From positions 4,791,416 through 4,855,415 of the forward strand of contig JABAKD010000030.1 of NCBI GenBank assembly GCA_012845835.1: a stretch of DNA of 64,000 bases, given 5' to 3'. This DNA is from Undaria pinnatifida (taxonomy: Eukaryota; Sar; Phaeophyceae; Laminariales; Alariaceae). Below are positions 20,905 through 32,119 of this stretch, piece after piece (position 1 is the first letter of the stretch; every line of letters starts with the position of its first letter). A model generated the notes under the pieces. The model did no database searches. It was not told the origin of the DNA and worked only from the letters and a program-made list of their open reading frames with translations. The position numbers and the translations under genes were made by a program.

Positions 20905-21095
20905 TGATGGCGCCTAGCAGCGTGGGTAGGCACAAAAATCGATGCGAGCCGACGAGGGAAAAAATAGCTGGAATCTTCTCGCGATAACAAAAAATGAAGG
21001 CGCGTATGGTAGAGGGGGGGGGGGGGGGAGAAGAGCCTGCTTCAGTGACCCCGGATCTGAGTAACGCCTACGGAAGGAGAAACAGGAGAAAGAGA
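20905..21095 (+). mobile_element. SINE-like body, headless copy
   Basis: Contains gcgcctagcagcgtgggtag, cgcgataacaaaaaatgaag and gtgaccccggatctgag in the order seen in the copies with tRNA-like heads at 40330 and 52865. Confidence 0.65.
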
Positions 21096-21099
21096 AAGT

Positions 21100-21730
21100 G
21101 CGAAGAAAGATGATAGAAGGGACGAGCAGAAAAAAAAAAGAACAACAAAAAACAGGTAGGTGTACTCGGTACTTGTCATCGAGCGCGAGAATATGCAAGG
21201 ACTGATCTGCCGTATGCCGTGTGCCTGTGTCGCATGCGGCGCGGGAGAGGATGCCGCTCCGAGCGGAGCACAACTTTGTGGTGGGTGTCGTCTCTCGTAG
21301 TTTTTTGAAGAGCGATCGAGTGTGTTGGAAACCCGCTCACTGATTCTTGATTCCGCCTGCGCTGAGGTGTAACGAAAATTCTTGCGACGCATGTTGCGTG
21401 TGGGGGGGGGGGGGGTGAGGCGCCCCAAAAATTGGCGTTTTTGTTTTTTGTTTTTTTAAATATATATGGGGCACAGATGTTTAATCCCAGGCACAAAACA
21501 GTCCACTGAGTCGTGCGGTTCTCACAAGTAGACCTCCCTCACAGCTAGACCTTCCCTTGCGGAAGAGGTGAGACTCATTAACATGGGCACGAGAGAAAAA
21601 TGACCTCTTTGGGGCATCAGAGGAAAAAATTGACAAAAATTAGTTGTTGACGATTTCTAGAATCCGTCTCACGAAGCATCCCGGGACAGCGGGGTAGAGG
21701 GCGTGTTCCAGACGTTTTTTATTATATTCT
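21100..21730. other. No feature recognised
   Basis: Mixed A-rich and G-run sequence (poly(G) at 21401-21415). Open frames are low-complexity. Confidence 0.35.
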
Positions 21731-21734
21731 ACTT

Positions 21735-21935
21735 TGAATCCTCCGGCGGACAATGAGGGGAAAAATAAAGCTTTAAGCTCACCATACACTTGCACGTATT
21801 TTTATGCACAGTCGTGTGTCGATTTAGCTCAATTGCGTTCGCAATCCAGCTGGCTTTCTGGTGTGTCCTTCGGTGCCCGCGATAGCGATAGCGGGAACTG
21901 CCCCTGCCGGCGGTCCCCGGATCCGTTCTACGGTA
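21735..21935 (-). mobile_element. Poly(A)-tailed retroposon family, reverse copy
   Basis: Reverse complement of the sequence at 63140-63345, sharing atcctccggcgga, agctttaagctcacca, tgcacgtattttta and gcgatagcgatagcgggaac. Confidence 0.75.
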
Positions 21936-21939
21936 GGTA

Positions 21940-22260
21940 GCCCTCCCCCCCAACTTTTCTTTTAACGAAATCGGCGGTTTCAAAACCAGCTCCCGGCCGT
22001 ATCTCCTGAAACATGGTGTCCCTCGACAACCCGACGTCGTGTCGATCGTTAGACCTTTGTGCACACATACAAGAAAATATATACGGATCATACTTTTTTT
22101 TTTCAGTAAGTATCCTTCCTCGTGTTGAGCAGCCATGAAACGCTCTCGTTATAAAGAAAATCGCTGTTTTTTCGGGGGGGGGATATGGTAGAATCAGTCC
22201 CCGGATTCGTTCTGCAGTGTAGCGCAAAGGGCGTGTTCCACTAGTGGGTTCGAAGGGCAA
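21940..22260. repeat. Interspersed repeat, pair with 27330-27845
   Basis: Shares acgaaatcggcggttt..aaaccagctc..cggccg and ttcctcgtgttgagcagcca...aagaaaatcgctg...cgggggggg with 27345-27835, which is longer between the two blocks. Confidence 0.65.
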
Positions 22261-22488
22261 CGCGGTAGAGTAGAGCTGTGCGACACACACACCGCACTCT
22301 GATCATCGTATATACTGCCAGAAGGCTCTTTCTGTAATAATAGACGGGTTGCTGCTGCAATCGCACATGATCTCTTGTTTTTGGTAGACAAAAAATGGCC
22401 TCAAAAGATTCGGCGATACATATTTTTCATTTATTGAATTTTAGTAACTGCTCGTAGGTACCTGATATATTATAATAAAATAAAAATA

Positions 22489-23260
22489 GACTCCAGCTGT
22501 GAGATCGAATATTTTGTCGAAACTCATCTTTGCAAGCTGTGTGTGATACTCCGATCGCGCGTATTACGGGTTGTGTGTCCTCGTTAAGGATATAGGTCGG
22601 CGACTCCCCTTACAACTACAGTGTAGCTATCAGGGTCAACAGGGTGACGTTAGTCAGTCTGTGCGCGGAAACTATAAAACCCGTTTCTGAGGGGGACGAA
22701 AGCTGACAGCTGTCTAGAAGGAAAAATGCATCAGTTTATCAAGTGAATCCTGTAAGTCGAGTATCCGGTGAGGGGAGGGCGGAGTTTTGAAGGACGTAGG
22801 GGCCTGGGTTAGATCAAAAGGGGAGCGGGGGTGGGAGGGGGGGGGGGGGGGGGGGGGACCGGTGGGGCAGCTCAATTTGTGCGTGGAAATTATAAATCCT
22901 TCAAGAGGACAAAACCGACGGTTTTGGAAAGAATGCACCAGCTTATCATGGGGGGTGTGGGGGGGGGCGGGACGGGCGGGGCAGCTCAATCTGTGCGTAG
23001 AAACTATGCATCCTTTAAGGGGATAAATGTTACGTTTTGGAATATAAAACATCATAGTTTCCGCGCACAGATTGATTAACATCACCCTGTTGGCCTTGGT
23101 ACCAGCTACAGTACTTGTAGTTCCAAGGGGAGTCGCCGGCCCATATCCTTAATGAGGACACACACCCAGTAATACGCGCGATCGAATTATCACACACAGC
23201 TTGTTGCAAAGATGAGTTTCGACGAAATCTTCCATCTCACAGCTAGCTGGAATGTGTTTT
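22489..23260. mobile_element. Modular G-tract repeat with inverted arms (foldback)
   Basis: Left arm 22489-22710 begins ctccagctgtgagatcgaat and runs through ggtcggcgactcccctt, agggtcaacagggtga and gcgcggaaactataaaaccc. The right arm, 23045-23255, is the same sequence inverted. Between them are units of the form gcagctcaatttgtgcgtgg-aaactataaatcc separated by long G runs. No open frame for a transposase. This is the clearest two-armed copy of a family seen about a dozen times here. Confidence 0.8.
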
Positions 23261-23399
23261 TTTTTTTTTTTTTTTTCAGCATTGATCGATGATGCGTGCG
23301 ACCTATACGGGACATACATGTTCGTTGTAGAATTGCAAAGATCACTGAGAATGATGCGTGCGCGGGAAACGCGCGGTTGAAGTATCACCCACAGCTTGT

Positions 23400-24280
23400 G
23401 GAAATAAACATGAGTTTCGACGGAATCCTCGATCTCGCACAGTAGTTGCTGTTTAAATTATATTTTTATTTTTTCAATGACCTAAATGTACGGTAATGTT
23501 CGGATTCACGCGACTTAATGTTTTGTTTTATATCGGAACGGTATCTACTACGATACGATAGCTAGCTGTAATCGGAACTACACTACGTTTTCGCCGGTTC
23601 TGAGTTGTTTCCCCTTGATTGCGAAAACCGCGCAAAGTCGGAGAAGATGTGTGTATATGTGGTGCGGTGTTCGCCCTGGATACAGGCAGGTGTTTTCAGC
23701 GGGTCTCAAGTCTCAATTATCAATGCAGCCCGCTTGTCGCATGATATGTTTTTTTTGCATCCCCACCGTATATATAGGTCGGATGCAATCAACTTTGTAT
23801 ACATCGTACATACTACCGAGACGTGCCACGTAGCACACGCGCATACAGAGCGCGGTTTGTTGAAGGTGTGGCTGTAGTAGCGTGTACTGGTGCAGTCTGA
23901 TGCTATGCAGTAATAGTAATATATAGTGGTTGGAGTCTATCTCACCGCTAACCATACATTTACTTTTGCGATGGAACGTGTTGTAATTGCATGATACTCG
24001 ATGGACTGCTTGGCAGAGAACGCGCTGCTTGCTACACACGCATACATGTGTGTATGGTCGCTGCGTTCGATACGTTTGCTTCTCGTATATATATGGCTGC
24101 AAGAAAACCTGTTCTGCGCTGACGCGCAACGCTACAACATTATTATCGCGATTCCGAGACCATCGGACAAGCACGCAAGGTAGAACACCCTGTTTGCTGC
24201 GTTGGAGGGAATTCCCATAGAAAGAAATATGATGCTTCGAGTATAAGACTATTATTCTTATTAACTAGCAGAAGAAGATA
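23400..24280. other. No feature recognised
   Basis: Mixed sequence with tatata stretches. Overlapping open frames up to 153 codons lack any motif I recognise. Confidence 0.35.
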
Positions 24281-24311
24281 TGTCCACAACCACGGTCACG
24301 ATAGCCGGGGA

Positions 24312-24313
<2 letters not shown>

Positions 24314-24350
<37 letters not shown>

Positions 24351-24359
24351 ATACTCATT
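24314..24359. repeat. Pure poly(G), 46 bp
   Basis: Uninterrupted G run between gggaga and tatactcatttg. The longest homopolymer in the window. Confidence 0.95.
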
Positions 24360-24524
24360 TGTTGCTAGAGCCTTACTTATTATTTCGACCGTTTTGACCG
24401 CGCGCGTCTCTTTCGAGACGGACCACTATGTTAATGTTCCTAACTTCCTTTGGATTATTAGGCACTTGATTACGTTTCTTGGAACCATATTAAAAAAATA
24501 AATTATTTCCCCCTACAGTGGGAC

Positions 24525-24680
24525 CCGAAGGGTGCGTCAGCTAGCGTTGGGTTGCGAAAGCAACTGAGTTAAATCGACACGTCACGACGCATATGAAAAT
24601 ACGTGGAAGTGTGGTGATCTTAGGCTTTGTTTTGCCCCCCCCCCATCCGCCGGAGGATGAAAAAAAAAAAAAAAAAAAAA
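24525..24680 (+). mobile_element. Poly(A)-tailed retroposon, forward copy
   Basis: cagctagcgttgggttgcga, gagttaaatcgacac, acgtggaagtgtggtg and ccatccgccggaggatg followed directly by 20 A. The tail position is shared with 28845. Confidence 0.82.
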
Positions 24681-24894
24681 TGTAATTTCATCTTATCTCC
24701 TTCCTGTGTGTGTGGCCACCACCTGGTCCATCTATCTATCTCCCAAGGATATCATAGAGCGAACGTTTTTTCGCTATTATTATAATAAATTACTACACTT
24801 AAACACTGGGTTGCATGCTGCATCGAACATCAAACCTTCTAGAATAGTAAACATTACAAGCCAGATGATGTAAAGGGATGTCTTATTGCTTCAA

Positions 24895-26290
24895 TCGTCA
24901 GGTTTGTCCCCTTTGAGGATTTATAGTTTCCGCGCACATATTGAAATGTCCCGCCCCCCGCCCCCCCCCCCCTCCCCTCCCCCTCCCCTGACCCCTCTTG
25001 TTCATGAAAAACCCCAACCCTTCCCCCCCCCCCCCGTCCCCCGATCCCCCCCCCTTCCGCCTAGTTTGTCCAAACGCCCCACTCACAATCGAAATCGGCC
25101 AGAGTAATAAACACCTATACGCAGTTGATATCACGTCATTATCTTTCTGACCATCCGTGACATGTAGTTTTCAATTATTTTCCCCCCACCCCCCCCCACC
25201 CCTTCAACGCTCCCTCTTTTCCAACCACCCGCACGATCGCCTAGACCTAGCACCACGCGTATAACAAGCCCCTACATATCTTTGATCTCACAGCCGAAGT
25301 GTATTTGAATATTATTTGTGACCTAAACCTGCTAAAAAATCTCTACCCCCCCCCCCCCCCCCCCCCCCCCCCTCTCGTTCTCCCTTACTCAAACGCCCCA
25401 CCATATATCGAAATCCGCCAGATTAATAAACACTTCACGCACAGGATATCACCTCATTATCTTTTGAGAGCCATTCATGCCCCCCCCCCCCGCCCCGAAC
25501 GCCCCCTTCTTCCCCATCACCCGCACCATCGCCTAGACCTAGCACCACACGTATAACAAACCCCTCACCTAAAACCCTTCCTGCCCCCCCCCCCACGCCC
25601 CCCCCCCCCACCTCCCCCCCCCCCCCCCCCCCCAACCCATCCCAACCCCACCCCCTCGAACACTCCACCCTCTCTCTACTCACTTATTGTACGACTTACA
25701 CCAGGATATACATGATAAACTGATGCATTATTTCCAAAACCGTCACATTTATCCCCTCAAAATAATGTATAGTTTCCACGCACATATTGAGCTGCCCCAC
25801 ACGCCCCCCCCCCCGCCCCAACCCCCCCCCCCAATAATAAACTGGTGCCAAAACCGTCAGATTTATCCCCTTGAAAGGATTTATAGCTTACATGCACAAA
25901 TTACCCCCCCCTTCCCCCCCCCCCCCCCCCCCCTCCAAACCCGCTCGCTTTTGATCAAAACCAGGCCCCCACGTCCTTCAAAACTCCGCCCCCCCCCCCT
26001 CACCGGTTATTCGACGTACAAGATTCACTTGATAAAAGGATACATTTCCCTCCACAGCTGTCAGATTTTGACCCCCTCAGAAACGGGTTTTATAGTTTCC
26101 GCGCACAGACTGACTAAAATCACCCTGTTGACCCTGACAGCTACACACTGTAGTTGTAAGGGGAGTCGCCGACCTATATCCTTAATGAGGACACACAACT
26201 CGTAATGCGCGCGATCGGAGTATCACACACAGCTTGCAAAGATGAGTTTCGACGAAATCTTCGATCTCACAGCTGGAGTGTATTTTCATT
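24895..26290 (-). repeat. Cluster of modular G/C-tract repeat, mostly reverse
   Basis: C runs up to 27 bp (25346-25372) separate short modules: tttccgcgcacatattga, atcgaaatcggccagagtaa with taaacac and atcacgtcattatc, and cctagacctagcaccac. The cluster ends at 26040-26290 with a full reverse arm finishing ctcacagctggagtgtat. Proline-rich open frames are artefacts. Confidence 0.8.
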
Positions 26291-26296
26291 TTTTAT

Positions 26297-26860
26297 AATA
26301 TCTAGTTTACCAAACTTCTCCACGTATGCCCATGATCCTGGTCTATTTCCTCTGCTCATCCTCTGCCACGTGATATTATCATATGGTGTTAGATAGAGTT
26401 CTTGTCTACGTTTGTTTGACCACTCACCGGGTAAAACGTTAACCAATTGCCTACCCAAGCTACTAAAATATTTAACAAGTACAGGTACCAAACTTCTCCA
26501 CGTATTATGATGCGCCACATTATTCTTCGTCCTAATTTCCTCAGCTCATCCTCTGCAACGTGTTATTACTACGTTGTTAGATAGATAGAGGGTCTTTGTG
26601 GCCGTTTGACTGACTCACTGGTAAAACGTCAACCAATTGCCTGCCCAAACGCCGCCTTGTAACAGGTCGGCCGGACGTGGCAACACCCAGGCGGTTCCAT
26701 TTCCGTGGGACAGACCGGGGAGAGTATGTTTTACAGTTCGACAACGCGTGGGGAGAGTCGTAAAAGACGCTTAGTGTAGTGTTGCAGGATTTGGTGAGAT
26801 TCGAACTCGCCACCCAACATCCATACACCATAGATAGGTAGCTACCCACCTTTGGCCGTA
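26297..26860 (-). repeat. tRNA-like/SINE unit (minus) with tandem duplication
   Basis: taccaaacttctccacgtat...ccaattgcctacccaagc (26307-26465) recurs at 26487-26655. Further on, minus strand 26830-26790 reads ggcgagttcgaatctcacc, a tRNA T-arm (B-box) shape. The order of blocks matches the units at 56400-57080. Confidence 0.6.
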
Positions 26861-26894
26861 GTACGCCCTGTCTAAATACTATAGGTGGTTTTAG

Positions 26895-27115
26895 GTGTGG
26901 TTTTATAGTTTCCGCGCGCAGGTTGACTAACATCACCCTGTTGACCCTCCTGGTGTACAAGCTGCTGTAGTTCCAAGGGGAGCCGCCGACTTGTATCATT
27001 AATGAGGACACACACCCAGCAATACGCGCGATCGGAGAACCACACACAGCTCGCAAAAAGATGAAAAGTTTCGACAAAATCTACGATCTCACAGCTAGCT
27101 GGAGAGTGTATTTTT
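26895..27115 (-). repeat. Modular repeat arm, reverse copy
   Basis: Runs from tagtttccgcgcgcaggttg through gaggacacacacccag to ctcacagctagctggagagt. Confidence 0.85.
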
Positions 27116-27329
27116 ATTCTTCTTGTAATGTTACATGGGTATCACTTTTTGCGTGATTTTTGTACTTTTCTGAAGGACGGGCCTCTTCAACCCAAAATCG
27201 TCGAAATGTTGTCATTCTTGTTCTGCACTACTATTTTTTTTGTTGTACCTACAGCTACAGTACGCCATGGGTTTGTCCACTGGGTGGAAGTTTCAGTCTA
27301 TTCAAAAATGTCGTTCAAGCGAAAACGGT

Positions 27330-27845
27330 AGCCCTTCCCAGCTTTTCTTTGACGAAATCGTCGGTTTTGAAACCAGCTCACGGCCGGCCGTGTCTCGTGA
27401 AGAAATACGCGGTGCCCCCCTTGCCTCCCCGCGACAGCGTTTGTCAGTTGTTTGTTGTTAGCCCTTTTGTGGATACCAGTCCCTACTCCCTAGATTGTAC
27501 CGCCTCCTTATCACTATAATCCTTCAAGATCATTCTGGCTCCTCGAGGCAGGCTCTGAGGGGTGTTTCCTCATCGTTGACCCTCGAGATTGCGGTTACGC
27601 ACACAGCCCACCTCGGTGTGTCTCCACACTAACACCTGAGAAAGAGAAAACCTGCGAAGGGACTACCGTCCCACACTTTTTGGCAACAAGAAAGAAACCT
27701 GAACATTTGGTTTGAAGGTATTGTTTTCAGAGTGCTCATTCTTCCTCGTGTCGACGAGCACAGCCATTGAACAAACGTTCTCGGCAAAGAAAATCGCTGG
27801 TTTTTTTTCGGGGGGGGAGGGCTATCCATCGTAGAAGAATCAGTC
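27330..27845. repeat. Interspersed repeat, pair with 21940-22260
   Basis: See the partner entry; the extra middle part here is not seen elsewhere in the window. Confidence 0.6.
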
Positions 27846-28164
27846 AAAAACAGTGGGGGTGAAAAAGCTTCTTCTAGAAAAAAAAAGAAAAGGTGAAGGA
27901 TCCTCTCATAAAAAGAATGTGACGCACACCCTCTACTACCGCGTCGACGTATAGTCTACAGTAGCACACACACGTGTTTTCTCCCAAGCTTTTTGCGGCC
28001 TCTCGCGACATGCGCCGCCGCGGCCGCCCGCCTAAAAGCTAAGCAACGCTTTGTTTTTGGGTCCGTTTTCGAGCCAGGTGCTACAGGGAGAACCGCTCGT
28101 CGTGCGAGGCTCGTCGTGCGAGCGGCCTATCCATACTACTACGTAGTGAATGATGGGGTCACCC

Positions 28165-28510
28165 CCCCCCCCAACCCCCCCCGATTGTAGCATAGACTCA
28201 ACACAATTAGTAGTGATTGTAGTGGGGTGCCCTCCGTAGAAGGATAGCTTATAGATTCGACGTGAAACCATGTCATGGTTGAGGTGAAACCACGTGACAT
28301 TAGATGTCACATTCACGTCAACGCCATCATAGATGGGCGGCAATGTAGGTGGCGATGATGGGACGCGAGCAGGACGCTCCACATCTCACTACCTGCTCTA
28401 CCCTGCGCTACCCTGCAGCCCTGCTATCTATGTCTGTCTTTTAGTGTTCAAAGTGTAGAGGAAATAATGTATGAGCTTTTGAGTCTATCCAGCACAGCGA
28501 GCCATGAGGA
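28165..28510 (+). repeat. 345-bp interspersed repeat, forward copy
   Basis: Matches 50160-50505 in inverse orientation. Both contain cgtgaaaccatgtcatggtt, ggtgaaaccacgtgacatta and an internal short palindrome (tgacatnnnatgtca). Both also include gagcttttgagtctatc near one end. Confidence 0.8.
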
Positions 28511-28659
28511 GAGACCAAACAAGTGCACCGTAAACCCATGAGGAGCACGCTTCCCAACATCGACCAACCACGCATCCCCCACTTTCGGAGTACCACTACA
28601 TGATGGCAAGCTTGCGCTCACACCCTGATGACACGTGCTAAGCTACCGGTGCACCATGT

Positions 28660-28760
28660 TCACCCTTCTCAAGATTGTAGGGTGGTTGCTTGAGGAGCTC
28701 CATGTACCTCGCACAAGGGTTCCCCGCCTCAAAAAAAAAAACTGAGGATGCTTTTTATTA
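28660..28760 (+). mobile_element. Poly(A)-ended retroposon fragment
   Basis: gtagggtggttgcttgagga and gtacctcgc then an A run; pair with 17930-18055. Confidence 0.5.
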
Positions 28761-28844
28761 TAGTAAACTAACAAAAAAAGTAGTGCAACACAAAACCTAA
28801 AAAGCATAGACTATAGGGTCTAATAATGCAAAAAAAAACCGAAA

Positions 28845-28980
28845 GACTTCTTCTGCGAAAGCAACTGGGTTAAATCGACACACGACGCGTATGTATGAAA
28901 ATACGTGGAAGTGTGGTGAGCTAAAAAGCTTTATTTTTCCCCATCCATCCGCCGGAGGATAAAAAAAAAAAAAAAAAAAA
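28845..28980 (+). mobile_element. Poly(A)-tailed retroposon, forward copy
   Basis: gcgaaagcaactgggttaaa, acgtggaagtgtggtgag and ccatccgccggaggat followed by a 20-A tail. Confidence 0.8.
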
Positions 28981-29229
28981 CTTGTGGCGAAATTCCGACG
29001 GATCTCAGAAAAAAAAAAAAAAAAGTGCCAGTACACCCTACTAGCTATAGAGAGCTCTATATAATATCGTAACACGCGTTTTTAAAATTTGGAAGTGTCA
29101 GAGCATCCCAAATCTACGCTATATATAGACTTAGACTATATGTATATATATACGTTGTTTTTCTTGGGTCGATTTTCAGGGCCTCGAGCGAGTGGTCAAA
29201 CCCCCTATTTTCTCGGGCAGCCTTTCGTG

Positions 29230-29324
29230 CGTTTCGGTTTTCTCGCAATAACATATACATATACATATATATAATGCGTTTCGGTTTTCTCGCGATAATA
29301 TACATATACATATATTATATAATG
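29230..29324. repeat. Tandem duplication, unit about 50 bp
   Basis: gcgtttcggttttctcgcaa plus tatacatatacatatat occurs twice. Confidence 0.8.
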
Positions 29325-30325
29325 CCACATCTAGATGGAAGAGTTGTTTCTTCCCGCTGCGCCAACAAGTGCTGCGCTAGATATTTTTTTTTATTTTTAC
29401 GTCTGATTTCGAGCGCGGTACGGATCCATTCGTCCGCGCGAGTGGCCTGACATCGGTATAGACTATAGTAGTGGTACAAACTCTGTACTGTTGTAATTGC
29501 TTTGCTTGTTTATTACCAGAGGTTTTTCAATAGCTGAATGAAGGCTTGGTAAGATCAAGACTCCAGAGTAATCCCTTCCACGAGGGCGCGGGAGATGCTA
29601 TCAAATCCCTCACCACCCCCGGACAGATCCCGTAATATTGCTCCTTGACAGTCATCTACGGGAGGGTGGGTGACCTCATTTCAGGATCTAAAAACCCACT
29701 CTTCTTCCTCTGTCGCACTGCCAAATGCTACGTCTCTCAGGATCCACAAGGACCAGTCTATTAGGTACGTGTCTATCTTTATCTTCATGTCTATATAGCT
29801 ACTACTGTGGTGTAGATGCGCACATGATTACTCTATATATAGCGTGTACCCCGCCTATAAAGCTAGACTAGTCTATAGCAATAGCGCACGTACGTCTCGT
29901 TCTGGGCCGAATAAAAAAAAAAAACAAGGGTGGTCGTGTGGGGCACGTATGTATGGCCAAAGGACCGTAGAGAGGTAGTAGGTAGATAGCACGTGGGGCT
30001 TGGACAAGGAGGCGAGATGATGAGACGTTTGTGGGCATATCATTTTGCACGGGGTGTCCTGGAAGCACGTTCGCTCGCGGTAAAGCTGGGGGTGAAAAGA
30101 AGAGACCTTGATATTATGATGAACAACTCTCTTCGTTGTTGTGGATTCAAGCGAGACGAAGGCCCACGACAACGTGCAGGTATAGTATATCTCAGGTGTA
30201 GGTACCCTGTGTGATGTGGGGGTGAAATAGCACAGCTCGGCTGTAGCGTATCCATCGCTCTGTGTAATCGTCGGCGAACGCAGTGACCGAGGCACAAACA
30301 AACACGCTGATGGTGATGATGTTTT
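29325..30325. other. No feature recognised
   Basis: Open frames on the minus strand (29873-30412 and others) overlap each other and carry no motif. Confidence 0.35.
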
Positions 30326-30329
30326 ATGA

Positions 30330-30950
30330 TGATGACCGCACACGCAGTTAATCGTGTGTTTTGTGTATGCGTTTTGCCAGCATGCGCATACATGCGCATA
30401 CCACGCATACATTTTTTTACGTATGTGTGTGCTCCTGTATGTAGTTCAAGACCGTCTCTTCGAGAAGAAGAGCTTTTGTTATGGGTATGTTGGGAGTAAC
30501 GTGTCGAGCTTCTTGACAACATAAGAAGCCGTCTGTGTGCTTCGGTAGGCAAGGGCTATCCTCAAGAGCGCTCCAATGTGATGGGGGCAACGTCTCCGGC
30601 TTCTTGACGACAGCAACACCGATATATCTCTGTGGGGTGCGCATTGATTGGCTTGTGTGTGCTTTTCGTCAACAACATGCGCACACACATGCGCATACAA
30701 CACATACACGCAGTGTGTACGTGTGCTTCTTATGTTGTAGCAAACAATGCCGTCCTCAAGAAGAGCTTATTATGGGTATGTTGGGAGTAACGTGTCGTCG
30801 GGCTTCTTGTCAGCAGTAGCAGCAGCTGCCTGCGTGTTTCGGTAGCCAGCGAGGCTATCCTCAAGCGCGTGCTAATATGATGGGGGTGACGTATCCGGCT
30901 TCTTGGCGACAGCAACCGACATACCCAAGGTACCTCTGTAGTTAGTTTGC
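30330..30950. repeat. Tandem duplication, unit about 310 bp
   Basis: tgcgcatacatgcgcatacc..., then gggtatgttgggagtaacgt, then gggctatcctcaagagcg and cggcttcttgacgacagcaa recur at 30675-30920 in the same order. Confidence 0.82.
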
Positions 30951-31659
30951 ATGTGTTGAGCAACCGATACACTGCTGTCACTATCTGGGATCTCAACATG
31001 AATTGGTTGAGCAACCCCACTGCTACTGCTGTATCATCTGGGCTCATGGATGGGTTGAGCAACATCTCCATACCATCTTGGGGGACATGCATTGGTTGGG
31101 CACCCAACCGTCCTATCTGGGGCCATGGGTTGAAGGTTGAAGAGGAGGGCAGCCAGCGGGTGCCGTAGTCTATAACGGTATCGTAAGATGGCCATACATT
31201 CATACGACTCGTATTATACGTTTTGCCTGTCTTTTGCGGAAGGAAGAACTAAACAAACCACAGATGAAAGGACCGTAGCGGAGAGCGGATACGGCTATGA
31301 TACTACAAGATGACGTACACACTCCGTTTTTCGAGACAAACAGGCCATACAATACGTACGCACAAATATACACGATAGCAGGTTCTCCAATACGTACGCA
31401 GAGAGGAGATAGATCCTGCTTGTACAAACCCGCAACAACCAGCTGACCTGCACTACTCTGTTGTCATCTACCGTCCGTTGTCAAAATATTGTATAGTCTA
31501 TACTTGTATATACAATGTATAAAACCAGATGTGCATGCACAGCATCACCAACACGTTGACGTTGCTTTTACCAACAAAACCCTTGACACATTTTGGGGGA
31601 CACGCCACTACTTTGATTTAGTGTGGAACACTTTTGGGCCCGCCAACGGGTATGGAGGG

Positions 31660-31770
31660 AAACGGTTAGTAATACTGAGTATAATATTATTAGACTATAT
31701 AGGAAAACGGTTGATAACATATAGGAAAACGGTTAATAACATATAGGAAAACGGTTAAATAACACGGGCT
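31660..31770. repeat. 22-bp minisatellite, about four units
   Basis: Units of ataggaaaacggttaataac, AT-rich. Confidence 0.85.
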
Positions 31771-31812
31771 GTGGGTACATAGGTAAAACGGGAATATACG
31801 ATGCATGCGTTG

Positions 31813-32119
31813 GACGCACGCTACGATAGATGTATCACTTTTCGTCTGAAATGTTTTCTGAATAATGTGACGGGGCTCCTTAACCCAAAATCGTCGGAAA
31901 ATAAATAAATAATACTTCGAAGTATAGACTACGCCATTTTATTTTGCACGCGATTCGCCTTATATTATTATGTACCTCTGGGCCAGATGATGGGGTTTTC
32001 ATCCGTAGCAGCATTATTTTTTTGTCCAAATCAGTTTTTGGGAGAGGTCTCAAGCTCCTAGATTGAGGAATCTCATAAAAAAAGCGGGTCACGTCCCTAT
32101 TGTCATCGTAGCACGCGTC
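31813..32119. mobile_element. GACGCGTGCTA-TIR element, copy B
   Basis: 307 bp; left GACGCACGCTACGATAGATG, right CATCGTAGCACGCGTC. The inside (gggctccttaacccaaaatc, ccaaatcagtttttgggaga) is the reverse of copies A and C, so the element is inserted in the opposite orientation. Confidence 0.8.

Noticed and set aside
22489-22710. Hammerhead ribozyme in the modular repeat arm
   Set aside because: A GAAA is present near the end, but I find no CUGAUGA core with the right helices.
20031-22860. CRISPR-like or phage features
   Set aside because: Repeats here have irregular spacing and eukaryotic context; no cas genes.
26300-27115. LTR retrotransposon
   Set aside because: Repeats are in inverted as well as direct orientation, and no reverse transcriptase, integrase or gag motif occurs anywhere in the window.
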